Positions 24,205-32,085 of a stretch of DNA of 64,000 bases are shown piece by piece (position 1 is the stretch's first letter; every line of letters starts with the position of its first letter). Both the position numbers and the translations under genes were made by a program. The stretch covers positions 1,698,501 to 1,762,500 of the forward strand of contig NC_011830.1 in assembly GCF_000021925.1 (NCBI RefSeq). The letters are read 5' to 3'. Source of the DNA: Desulfitobacterium hafniense DCB-2 (GTDB taxonomy: Bacteria > Bacillota > Desulfitobacteriia > Desulfitobacteriales > Desulfitobacteriaceae). The notes beneath the pieces are model-generated. The model was not told where the DNA came from. It saw only the letters and a program-made list of their open reading frames with translations, and ran no database searches.

Positions 24205-25331
24205 AGGCAATTCTTATCGATGATGATCAACCGACCTTATTTATTCTGAACAAAATGCTGGCCAAGATCCCCAGGGTGGAAATCGTCGGCGAATTCTTGA
24301 ACGCCGGAGATGCGTATCATTTTCTTAAGCATAACCCTGTGGAGCTGGCCTTTGTGGACATTAAAATGCCAGGGGAAAGCGGACTTGATTTTGCATGGAG
24401 AAGCTTGGCGGAATTCCCGGATCTCTATGTGGTTTTTTTAACCGCCTATAAAGATTATGCCGTGGAGGCCTTTGAAGTTCAGGCATTTGACTATATCGTC
24501 AAGCCGATCCAACAGGAAAGGCTGGAAAGGACGGTAAGCCGTGTCCTGCAACGCAAGGCTGCCGGGATTTCCTCACGGAACACGGTTGAACAGGCCAAGG
24601 TCTTATTCGTCTATTGTTTAGGCGGACTGGATCTTAGAAATACCAACGACGACTTTGTGATGATTAGCTCATCCAAAGGGCAGGAGTTATTTGCCTATCT
24701 ATTAGTCCATCGGGAAAGACTGACTTCCAAATGGAGAATCATGGAGGATGTTTTTCAGGGCATGTCTCCCCAGAATGCGGAAACCTATCTGAATACAACC
24801 GTCTATAAATTACGAAAAGTATTAGAGCAATATGGAAAACGCTCGGCCATTGTGGTCGCCAGTGAGAGCTATGTCATGGAAATAAAGGATTTCTATATTG
24901 ATTTCATCGAGTTTGAAAATAAAGTCCGTACCTTGCCGAGCATCACCGAGGCTAATCTCCAGGAAGCAATCCAGACGTTTCATTTATTTGCCGGGGAACT
25001 TTTTGGGGATAAGGATTACCAATGGTCCTTAGCTGAAAAGGAGAGATTAGGGGATATCTATTGCAGCTTTGCTAAAAAGCTGGGCCGGTACCTTTTGGAG
25101 AATCAGAATTCAGCCTTAGCGCTGCAGGTCTTTAAGAAACTTGTGGCCATAAATGAACTGGATGAAGAGTCCCATTGCTTTTTGCTGCAAGTTTATGCGG
25201 CGCAGAACGACCTGCCCTCCCTTATTCGGCATTATGATCGTTATGTCCAACTCCTGCAGCGGGAGCTGGCCATCTCACCAAGCAATCGGACGGCACAATT
25301 GTTTCTGAGTTTAAAGAAATCCCTTCTGTAA
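24201..25331 (+). CDS. Response regulator with REC, winged-helix and BTAD domains
   Basis: A 376-aa regulator. The receiver domain (1-120) has the DDD acidic pocket at residues 7-9, phosphoacceptor D53 in FVDIKMPG and the conserved Lys in YIVKPI. A winged-helix domain (about 135-235, LTSKWRIMEDVFQGMSPQNA, YLNTTVYKLRKVLEQ) follows. The C-terminal bacterial transcriptional activator (BTAD/TPR-like) domain covers about 240-376. This is a SARP-like DNA-binding output on a two-component regulator. Translation is coupled to the kinase by a 4-bp overlap. Targets are unknown; the DMT transporter just downstream is a candidate. Confidence 0.9.
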   Translation: MKAILIDDDQPTLFILNKMLAKIPRVEIVGEFLNAGDAYHFLKHNPVELAFVDIKMPGESGLDFAWRSLAEFPDLYVVFLTAYKDYAVEAFEVQAFDYIVKPIQQERLERTVSRVLQRKAAGISSRNTVEQAKVLFVYCLGGLDLRNTNDDFVMISSSKGQELFAYLLVHRERLTSKWRIMEDVFQGMSPQNAETYLNTTVYKLRKVLEQYGKRSAIVVASESYVMEIKDFYIDFIEFENKVRTLPSITEANLQEAIQTFHLFAGELFGDKDYQWSLAEKERLGDIYCSFAKKLGRYLLENQNSALALQVFKKLVAINELDEESHCFLLQVYAAQNDLPSLIRHYDRYVQLLQRELAISPSNRTAQLFLSLKKSLL

Positions 25332-25414
25332 TGTATTGCATACTTCGAGGGTTGTTGAAGTATTAAGCGGCTATAATGATTCTAATGAGCAAAGCATGAG
25401 AAGGAGATGGGAAA

Positions 25415-26290
25415 ATGAGTGCTTCCAGATTTACGCTTTTGATAGTGGTGACGACATTTCTGATGGGGTCCTCTTTCGCAGTCGTCAAAATCGGTCTGAT
25501 TTATTCATCCCCGTTGTTGTTGGCGGCACTGCGCTTCATCCTTGCCGGGGGCATCATGGGAATCATTGTAGGCGTATTAAAAAGAACCCATCCAACCACA
25601 AAAGACCAATGGGTTAAACTATTGATCATTGGAGCTTTCCAGACTGCAGGAGTGATGGGGTGTATTTTCTTAAGTTTAAGGACAATTACAGCCAGTGAAT
25701 CGGCCATTCTCACGTTTACGAATCCATTGCTGGTGGTTTTATTCAGCACTGTCTTTCTAAAAATGCGCTACCGGCTTTATCAATGGATAGGTGTCATTTT
25801 AGGTTTGGTTGGAGTGAGTATTACCATGGGGGCGCAAATTGAATTTAGGATAGGGGTATTCTTCGGTATTCTCTCAGCCGTTTTTTGGGCAATTGCTACA
25901 TTATTAACGAAAAGGTGGGGCGGCTTAACGGATATATGGGTTTTATCGGCTTATCAAATGCTTTTCGGCGGACTGATCCTTTGGGTTGGCAGCTTTATAC
26001 TGGAAACCCCATTCTTTACTGTAAACGGAACTGCATTGCTTATTCTGTTATGGCTAAGCCTCATATCTTCGATTGTTCAATTTGCCCTTTGGTATTACCT
26101 GTTGCAAAAGGGAGAACCGGGAAAAACCAGTGCTTTTTTGTTTTTAGCCCCGTTTTTTGGGGTGCTGACCGGTTGGCTGCTTTTAGGCGATCCATTATAT
26201 CCTTCCCTGTTAGCCGGCGGGTTGCTGATCATTATAGGTATTTTCCTTGTCAATAAAGATTTCAATCACAAAAGGGTCTCAGCAAATTGA
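25415..26290 (+). CDS. EamA/DMT-family transporter
   Basis: A 291-aa permease with ten hydrophobic segments in two EamA repeats. Typical landmarks are SSFAVVKIGLIYSSPLLLAA and LRFILAGG at the start and FLFLAPFFGVLTGWLLLGD in the second repeat. GAGAAGGAGATGGGAAA precedes the ATG. The substrate is unknown. It is convergent with the ArsR-like gene, with only 20 bp between the two stop codons. Confidence 0.88.
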   Translation: MSASRFTLLIVVTTFLMGSSFAVVKIGLIYSSPLLLAALRFILAGGIMGIIVGVLKRTHPTTKDQWVKLLIIGAFQTAGVMGCIFLSLRTITASESAILTFTNPLLVVLFSTVFLKMRYRLYQWIGVILGLVGVSITMGAQIEFRIGVFFGILSAVFWAIATLLTKRWGGLTDIWVLSAYQMLFGGLILWVGSFILETPFFTVNGTALLILLWLSLISSIVQFALWYYLLQKGEPGKTSAFLFLAPFFGVLTGWLLLGDPLYPSLLAGGLLIIIGIFLVNKDFNHKRVSAN

Positions 26291-26310
26291 ACGAGGCAGC
26301 GAGGGAGTAA

Positions 26311-27003
26311 TTACAGGGATATATTGAAGTATTGTTTAAAGCCTGCTTTTCCTTGATCGGTCACCTTGACAGCCCGGATGCCCGGCAGGGGTGTAATCCA
26401 TCCCAAGTCAAAAAAATGTTGCATAAGTTGATTTCCTAAAGCACCGGCAAGATGATAGCTGCGCTCACTCCAGTCCAAGCAGGCATGAGATAAGGAGCGT
26501 CGCTTTTTCTTGATGCTTTCCAAATCAAGTCCGAAATTAATTACAAACTGTACTCCTGCTTCGGTGAGGACGAATTCTTTGCCGTCCTTTTTCAAATAAC
26601 CGGAATCCAGCATGGAATCAGTAATCCCTACACCTAGTTTCCCAGCCAAATGATCATAACAAGTTCGGGCCTTTTGCAGCATGACCATTTGAGCGGATTG
26701 TTTTAAAGACTTGACCTCAGGTTGGGGAGAAATAACCAGAAAGGATTCCAAAAGGCTGGCAACTTCGCCGTTTGCCAGCTGATAATAGCGATGACGGCCG
26801 TGTTTTTCAACGCTGACGAGCCCTCCTTCTGCCAACTTGCCAAGATGGAAGCTGGCGGTTTGAGGGGTTATCCCTGCTCGATAAGCCAGATCACTGGCGG
26901 TATGCAGACGGCCATCCAGTAAGCTTGTCAGTATCGCTGCACGGGATGTTTCCCCAAAGAGAGCAGCTATTTCAGCAATGTTTGGGTTTGGGCTTATACT
27001 CAT
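26311..27003 (-). CDS. ArsR-type HTH regulator with extra C-terminal domain
   Basis: A 230-aa regulator. The N-terminal ArsR winged helix spans about 8-90 (IAEIAALFGETSRAAILTSL, GITPQTASFHLGKLAEGG, HGRHRYYQL). A C-terminal domain of about 130 residues is present in this subgroup and contains CLDWSERSYHLAGALG and WITPLPGIRAVKVT. The frame extends to an ATG at 27069, but GAAAGGAT supports the start at 27003. The effector is unknown. The convergent DMT exporter gene is a possible partner. Confidence 0.85.
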   Translation of the reverse strand: MSISPNPNIAEIAALFGETSRAAILTSLLDGRLHTASDLAYRAGITPQTASFHLGKLAEGGLVSVEKHGRHRYYQLANGEVASLLESFLVISPQPEVKSLKQSAQMVMLQKARTCYDHLAGKLGVGITDSMLDSGYLKKDGKEFVLTEAGVQFVINFGLDLESIKKKRRSLSHACLDWSERSYHLAGALGNQLMQHFFDLGWITPLPGIRAVKVTDQGKAGFKQYFNISL

Positions 27004-27419
27004 GTCAACCAAATCCTTTCTCCTCAATAGTTTTCTCTTAAATGTCTGAAGTCTTAGAGTGCTCAGCATGGAAGCTTAAACATTTTACTTGGCTGATTAT
27101 TATGTTACCAGCAATTATGCTGGGTGCAATAGCTATGTTTATGCATGGCCTGGTGCTTAACCAGTTGGAATTGCTTGCAAGCCATTATCTGCGGCATATA
27201 TATGCTACCAAAAGGGACAGCCTAATATTTACGGCACGAAATCCTCCTAAGCCTAATTGATGAAGTTCAAGGGAACTGTCCGAGAAGAATGTCAATCCTG
27301 TATCATGGTTACAGGTCAATTGAATAAGGTTGCTTCTGATGTACACACACCTGTCTGGAGGCCGGCATATTCTATAACGTAGTATGAAAAAGACATGCCG
27401 GATAAGGATGGGTCATAAT
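27004..27419. other. Spacer with no supported gene
   Basis: Nothing in this 416-bp stretch is convincing as a gene. A 72-codon open frame on the plus strand (27042-27260) has one hydrophobic segment but no ribosome site and no recognisable similarity. A 7-bp inverted repeat CCGGCAT/ATGCCGG at 27362-27401 precedes the DUF3102 start. Confidence 0.4.
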
Positions 27420-28195
27420 ATGAGTGATATACTATCTGCCCGGACGCCTGGGCAAATCGCGTCCGAGATTAACCTTATTAAGGAACAAAGCGGTCAAATG
27501 CTGCTGGTCAACGCCGTCGAGATTGGGCGGCGGCTGACGGAGGCCAAGGAACTGGTACCTCATGGGGAGTGGATCAACTGGCTTAAGGAGTCAGTCAGTT
27601 ATTCCCGCAGCACGGCGGCCAGACTGATGAAAACCTACCGGGAATACGGTCACCAACTCGCCTCACCCGATGGGGAAAAGAGTGCAAATGTTGCAGCGCT
27701 GCATCATTTGGGCTATATGCAGGGACTTATCCTCTTTGGCGTCCCGGATGAAGAGCGGGAGCAATTTATGGCAGACACGAGGTGGAAACCATGTCTGTCC
27801 GCGAATTGGAGCAGACCGTCAAGGAAAGGAAGCAGACGCCAGAGGAAAATGACCAAAACAGCGAAGCCAGGCAACAAGAGTTGGCAAGGACCGCCGAACC
27901 AATTCCAGTCGTAACGAGAGTCATCAAGCCGAAACCGGTGCGGCCTGCCGAAAGTGTTCATCCCGACAGCGAGAGGTATGATGCCCAATACGCCACGCAC
28001 CGTGATAACATGCTCAACGATTACGGAGAGCTGCTGAAAGCCCTCGTCGCCCTGGACAGAATAGATCCGGTGAAGAAGGAAAAAAACAGAAAAGAGGCCT
28101 TGAAGATCGCCACCAACATGGCAACGACGCTGAAGGAGTATCCGCCCAGGATTAAAACGAATTTGAAGATTCATGGGAACACGACGCTTCCTTAA
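27420..28195 (+). pseudogene. DUF3102 gene with a frameshift
   Basis: The first 120 codons encode a DUF3102-type protein (phage/plasmid-associated family): SARTPGQIASEINLIKEQSG, LVPHGEWINWLKESVSYSRS and TAARLMKTYREYG. At about 27774-27780 the frame is lost. The continuation HEVETMSVRELEQTVKERKQ is found in another frame and runs to 28193-28195 with a KKEKNRKEALKIATNMATTL segment. One missing base at the GACACGAG junction explains the break. The ATG at 27420 follows AAGGATGGG. A partial copy of the same gene is at 36789-36911. Confidence 0.7.
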
Positions 28196-28234
28196 TGCAA
28201 AACAGTTCGAGTCCCATTATCTCCACAGTAAAGG

Positions 28235-28297
28235 AACGACGGTATGAGACCTGAACATTTCATCAAAATGTTCAGGTCTCATACCGTCGTTTTATGC
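28235..28297. terminator. Bidirectional terminator with a 26-bp perfect stem
   Basis: Positions 28235-28260 and 28266-28291 are exact reverse complements around the loop CATCA. The stem ends with AACGACGG / CCGTCGTT and is followed by TTTAT on the plus strand. It lies between the convergent DUF3102 and DUF2325 genes. The stem is much longer than usual. Confidence 0.75.
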
Positions 28298-28325
28298 TCA
28301 AACCGAGAACATGCTTAAAAATCCA

Positions 28326-29864
28326 CTAATGAGCCGCTAATCGCTTATTTAATTCTTCAGCTATTTCAAATTCGACTAAATCCATATTTGTTTTACCAAT
28401 ATAACCGGCCGGAATATCATTGGCTCTTACGAAATCGACGGTTTTATAATAGGTTTTGTGACTCATATAGCTTGAATAGAAGAGAACAAAATCCACCTCT
28501 CCATAACTTCTCAGTTCAATCTTGTCATTAAAGCCATCTGCCGTAAGGATGGTGGGGAATTTAGCCTCCAAACGTTTCCGCCAACTTGGGGTCCCGCCGA
28601 TGATTAAGAGCTTCTTGTTGGCGATAAACCTCGATAGATCCAAGGAGGTATCTGTAGGTGAATAGTCGTTTTTAAGATCGATGAAAAACTCCCGAAGCTG
28701 AAAAAGTTCCTCTCTATTTTTCATTTCCGCATCCAGGTTTATTTTAAGTCTATCGATCTCCTTATTTAACTCATTGATTTGTGCTTCATAAAATCTGCTT
28801 TGCTCTGATAAGGCATTTTTCAGTTTAAGCTCATGCGTTTCAATCTCGCTTTTCAGTTGGTGCGCCTGGATTTCAACAGTGTCCTTTGCCAATGATGCAG
28901 TATCCAGCTTTTCCTTAAGAGCTTTTAATTCGGAATAGAGGGCATCTTCATCACTATAAGTAAGATAAAGCTCCCTCGCTCTTAAGTATTCATTAAGCAG
29001 CATTTTCATAATATATCCGGCACCGAAGGATTGCACAACTTGAGTTTCATCAAATTCCGCTTTTCCTGTTGTTTTTATAAAGGCCAGCATAACTTTATCC
29101 AAATCATCCTGGTTAACCTTGGGTGCAATGAAATCAAGATCTAATTTGTCGATGATCAGGAGATTGCGCAAACAACTTACCATAGTTTTTAAATCTTTAT
29201 GGTTACTATAAAGAATATCTGAAGAGTTTTTTATTGTTCCAAGTTCATCCTTGACGATCTGTTTTACCTGGGCTAATCGGGTTTCTCTTTTTAATTCATT
29301 TTGAATATCCGTATTGATAGGGTTAATGTTAATAAACAAACTCGCCGCATTAAAGGCATTTTCGACTACTTGCAGGTTGATTATATTTTCATTTAATTGT
29401 TTCATAGTGTAAAAAAATAAAACAATCAGGGTTTCTGTTACCTTGAGGTTTTTGCTGGTGTCTTCTATGGCTGATAATTTCTTTCTAAATCCATCGTAAT
29501 TATTATTTTGAGCGTAAACATAGATATCTTTGTAATGCTTCTTGATCAGCCGTAAGATCTTCACTTTGATCAGCTCGGACTGTTCAGCGCTTAGCAAAAT
29601 ACCTAAAGTTTTTTTAGCATAAATTTCTTGTTCCAGGTCGCCGCTGCTCAGCAAAACATGATTATATCCTGAAAATTCTTTAGTGCTTTCAAAAAACATT
29701 AATTTGTTCTGATTATAGATTGCAGCTACATCTTTTCGCATTTCCTTATTTAAAGACAATCCGACAGAAACAATGGCCATGAAATATTCTTCAGCATCAT
29801 TGAGGTTTATATCATAGTTCTCCGCAAAAAATTCCATGACTTGTTTCATTTTTATACTTGCCAA
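28326..29864 (-). CDS. Coiled-coil protein with C-terminal DUF2325 domain
   Basis: A 512-aa cytoplasmic protein. Residues 1-300 are alpha-helical and not recognised. A Lys/Glu-rich coiled coil spans about 310-405 (ELKALKEKLDTASL, QINELNKEIDRLKINLDAEM). The C-terminal 96 residues (417-512) look like DUF2325: KKLLIIGGTPSWRKRLEAKF, then VDFVLFYSSYMSHKTYYKTV and IPAGYIGKTNM. DUF2325 resembles a receiver/Rossmann-like fold of unknown role. The start is TTG at 29864 after AGGTGGTGAAT, or ATG 29849. It is a single gene with its own promoter and a long structured leader containing a terminator. No partner gene is adjacent on the same strand. Confidence 0.7.
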   Translation of the reverse strand: MASIKMKQVMEFFAENYDINLNDAEEYFMAIVSVGLSLNKEMRKDVAAIYNQNKLMFFESTKEFSGYNHVLLSSGDLEQEIYAKKTLGILLSAEQSELIKVKILRLIKKHYKDIYVYAQNNNYDGFRKKLSAIEDTSKNLKVTETLIVLFFYTMKQLNENIINLQVVENAFNAASLFININPINTDIQNELKRETRLAQVKQIVKDELGTIKNSSDILYSNHKDLKTMVSCLRNLLIIDKLDLDFIAPKVNQDDLDKVMLAFIKTTGKAEFDETQVVQSFGAGYIMKMLLNEYLRARELYLTYSDEDALYSELKALKEKLDTASLAKDTVEIQAHQLKSEIETHELKLKNALSEQSRFYEAQINELNKEIDRLKINLDAEMKNREELFQLREFFIDLKNDYSPTDTSLDLSRFIANKKLLIIGGTPSWRKRLEAKFPTILTADGFNDKIELRSYGEVDFVLFYSSYMSHKTYYKTVDFVRANDIPAGYIGKTNMDLVEFEIAEELNKRLAAH

Positions 29865-29895
29865 TGAAATTCACCACCTAACAGTTTTAAAATTT

Positions 29896-29936
29896 AAAAA
29901 AATAATGGCTCCGCCAATAGAAAGCGGAGCCATAAC
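29896..29936 (-). terminator. Attenuator-like terminator before the DUF2325 gene
   Basis: On the minus strand ATGGCTCCGC pairs with GCGGAGCCAT around a 9-nt loop and is followed by TATTTTTTTAAATTTT, a classic intrinsic terminator. It lies 30-70 nt before the TTG start of the DUF2325 gene and downstream of a good promoter, so it can only act on the leader transcript of that gene or on a very short upstream gene. Confidence 0.65.
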
Positions 29937-29957
29937 TGATTTCATACACAGTTGGCT

Positions 29958-30059
29958 TTAATCCACCTCCTTTTCAAACGTGAAGGCATACCCGTTTCCA
30001 AGTATACCCCGAGGGCCTGGGCCCTGTCCGGTGTCCATAGAATTGCTCTTTAGGTTCAT
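29958..30059 (-). CDS. Possible 33-aa leader ORF
   Basis: In the leader of the DUF2325 gene an ORF runs from ATG 30059 (or ATG 30038) to TAA 29958. It encodes MNLKSNSMDTGQGPGPRGIL and ends FTFEKEVD. It ends about 22 nt before the attenuator-like hairpin, the layout of a regulatory leader peptide. The ribosome sites are weak, and the same bases also fold into two hairpins (GGGCC/GGCCC and GGTATAC/GTATGCC), so a purely structural RNA is equally possible. Confidence 0.3.
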   Translation of the reverse strand: MNLKSNSMDTGQGPGPRGILGNGYAFTFEKEVD

Positions 30060-30261
30060 TCCGGCTCGGAGATCTTTTTCAGTTTTTAATCTAAATTTAC
30101 TGTCACAACCAGCACGATTGACTGGTATCCGATTAGCTCGGGAACATGCAGCTTAATGGTGATGTTTGTTTTATTTGCTTGTGTTAGTGTTGGTGAGAGG
30201 ATGAAGTTTGTGAACGTCGCTATTGAACTGACATAAACATGATTTACATTCTTCCAATGAT

Positions 30262-30291
30262 ATTATACTGCATAACGTTTATATTTATCAA
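30262..30291 (-). promoter_or_regulatory. Sigma-A-type promoter for the DUF2325 leader
   Basis: On the minus strand TTGATA (30291-30286) and a perfect TATAAT (30267-30262) are separated by 18 bases. Transcription would begin near 30255, about 390 nt before the coding sequence. Confidence 0.6.
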
Positions 30292-30378
30292 TGGTTTTGT
30301 TTGGTTTTGGGAGAAAACGGTTTATTTTTTCCTAATAACACCATGCATCGATGCAAGCTGACGAAGCAAATTTCATGC

Positions 30379-30460
30379 GTAATGGGTGGCAAAAGTGCAG
30401 GGAAGGAAATGGGTATGGGTAATGAGTGATAGGTAATATGTAATGGGTGGTAATGCGATC
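30379..30460 (+). repeat. Degenerate GTAATG-rich direct repeats
   Basis: GTAATGGGTGG occurs at 30379-30389 and again at 30440-30450. Several partial GGTAAT copies lie between and after them. The stretch is low-complexity and non-coding, upstream of the glycosylase-like gene. Confidence 0.45.
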
Positions 30461-30553
30461 ATGAAATATATCGCAAATTATGGACAATATAACCATTAAA
30501 GCGATAGCTAAATAGTTGGTCCTAATAATCCCAGCAGGGTTAGGAGAGTTAAT

Positions 30554-31129
30554 ATGGATTCGTGTTTTGAACCGGTGATTTGGCCGGAAGATAAATTGCC
30601 CAAAGAAGCCGTCGCTTATAGGGAATGTGAAGTCTGCACGGAAAAAGCGCGGATCATTTGGGGAGAGGGTAATCCCAAGGCGCCTGTTGTTATAATTTTA
30701 GATAATCCAGGCGCCCGTGAAGACAAAGATGGCCATGAATATGTCTGCGGCACAAGGCAAACGTTGCAGACAGCTTTGCATCAAGCTGATTTGGCGCCGG
30801 ATGACATTTATATAACGTATCTTTTAAAATGCCGGCCCCTTCGCCGATACAATAAAGAAGAAGCCAGGACCTTCAGTAAACCCTTTCTGATCCAACAAAT
30901 AAAAACCATACAGCCGCAATTGCTGGTTTGTCTGGGAGATACCGTTGTTCAGGCGATGTTTGATGACCAGGAGGCCCACGTAAAGAATCTGAGAGGATCA
31001 TGGCATGTTATACTGGGATACCCCTGCATCGTCTCCTACCATCCCTTGGCAGTAAGGAGGCGGCCTAATCTGGCACGTCAGTTTAGAGAGGATTGGGATA
31101 TGCTGAGGCAGCGCTTATTAGATTGTTGA
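30554..31129 (+). CDS. Uracil-DNA glycosylase superfamily protein
   Basis: A 191-aa protein resembling family 4/5 uracil-DNA glycosylases. It has CEVCTEKARIIWGEGNPKAP, a motif-A-like NPGAREDKDGHEYVCGTRQT, LLKCRPLRR and the motif-B-like SYHPLAV near residue 160. In classical type 4 enzymes motif A is GEGPGxxEDxxGxPFVG, so this is a divergent version with Asp-Asn before PG. The iron-sulphur cysteines can be only partly matched. It follows a weak GGAG and stands alone. Confidence 0.75.
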   Translation: MDSCFEPVIWPEDKLPKEAVAYRECEVCTEKARIIWGEGNPKAPVVIILDNPGAREDKDGHEYVCGTRQTLQTALHQADLAPDDIYITYLLKCRPLRRYNKEEARTFSKPFLIQQIKTIQPQLLVCLGDTVVQAMFDDQEAHVKNLRGSWHVILGYPCIVSYHPLAVRRRPNLARQFREDWDMLRQRLLDC

Positions 31130-31139
31130 AGATGCGAAA

Positions 31140-32069
31140 TCAATCATACCTTGCTATCCACTCTGCGATATCCGCTAAAACCTCTGCAGACACTTTTTGG
31201 GGGACTTTGTACTCTTTTTTGAAATCCTTGACCCTGCCGTAAACCGACTTCATAAACAGGTGGTTCAGTCCGGGGTAGAGCTTGAAAGAGACATTGGGCT
31301 TACCGATGCAGATTTGCTGATAGAGAGCGAAATCCTTTTCTGCGGTGACTTGAAAATCCTTGTCGCCCTGCAAAATCAGAACGGGCTTTTCCGTCCTGGC
31401 AAGGTAATCGGCAGCTGGATGGGCGTCCATCTCCTTGAAATACCATGCGTAGGTTTTGCCAAAAACCTTCACCTGCTTGGCTTCTTCTTCACTCATGCCG
31501 GCGATGGCGGTGAATTTGGCTTTGAGCTTTGCGATTTGCTTATTGGCGATCCAGTGCAGCAACTTTGGCAGTTGGCCCAGCATATCCTCGTTTTGACTCA
31601 ATAAAATGTCGCTAAAAAGGCGCGGTGAGCCTGCGCAGATGATCATGCCCGCGAAATCGCCGCCCTCCGCGTCAATACGCGGCGCGAGCATCCCGCCGAG
31701 GCTGTGACCCAAAATATATACCTGGTCAGGGTCAATTCTGTCATCATTTTTAAGCAGTTTGGCGGCGAGGATGGCGTCCTCGATGGTCTCGCTTTTCACA
31801 GTTACAGCGCTGGGGCCTGCTTTCAGCAGCTGTTTTCCGTAAACCTTTGTGCGCTTGTCATAGCGAAGTACGGCGATTCCTTTATTTGACAGCCCTTCGG
31901 CAATATCGCGGAACGGCTTATTGGCGCCGATGCTTTCATCCCTATCCGCAGGGCCGGAGCCGTGCACCAGAACCACAGCCGGAACTCTTGCCGAACAATG
32001 ATCCGGCAAGGACAAAATTCCCTGCAAAGGGTATGGTGTTCCTTCGCCAATGATTATTTTTTCATCCAT
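31140..32069 (-). CDS. Alpha/beta hydrolase (acyl-peptidase/esterase-like)
   Basis: A 309-aa serine hydrolase. The oxyanion region is VLVHGSGPADRDE (about 33-45), the nucleophile elbow GHSLGG has Ser123, and candidates for Asp and His are LQGDKDFQVT and LNHLFM near the C-terminus. There is no signal peptide. Upstream ATGs at 32084 and 32075 are in frame, but the GGAGGT lies between them and the ATG at 32069, which is therefore preferred. It begins 16 bp after the XRE regulator gene on the same strand and is probably cotranscribed. Confidence 0.85.
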   Translation of the reverse strand: MDEKIIIGEGTPYPLQGILSLPDHCSARVPAVVLVHGSGPADRDESIGANKPFRDIAEGLSNKGIAVLRYDKRTKVYGKQLLKAGPSAVTVKSETIEDAILAAKLLKNDDRIDPDQVYILGHSLGGMLAPRIDAEGGDFAGMIICAGSPRLFSDILLSQNEDMLGQLPKLLHWIANKQIAKLKAKFTAIAGMSEEEAKQVKVFGKTYAWYFKEMDAHPAADYLARTEKPVLILQGDKDFQVTAEKDFALYQQICIGKPNVSFKLYPGLNHLFMKSVYGRVKDFKKEYKVPQKVSAEVLADIAEWIARYD

Positions 32070-32085
32070 GTCCATAACCTCCATG

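Noticed and set aside
27042..27260. 72-codon frame with one hydrophobic segment
   Set aside because: No ribosome site; composition fits a chance AT-rich ORF between two genes.
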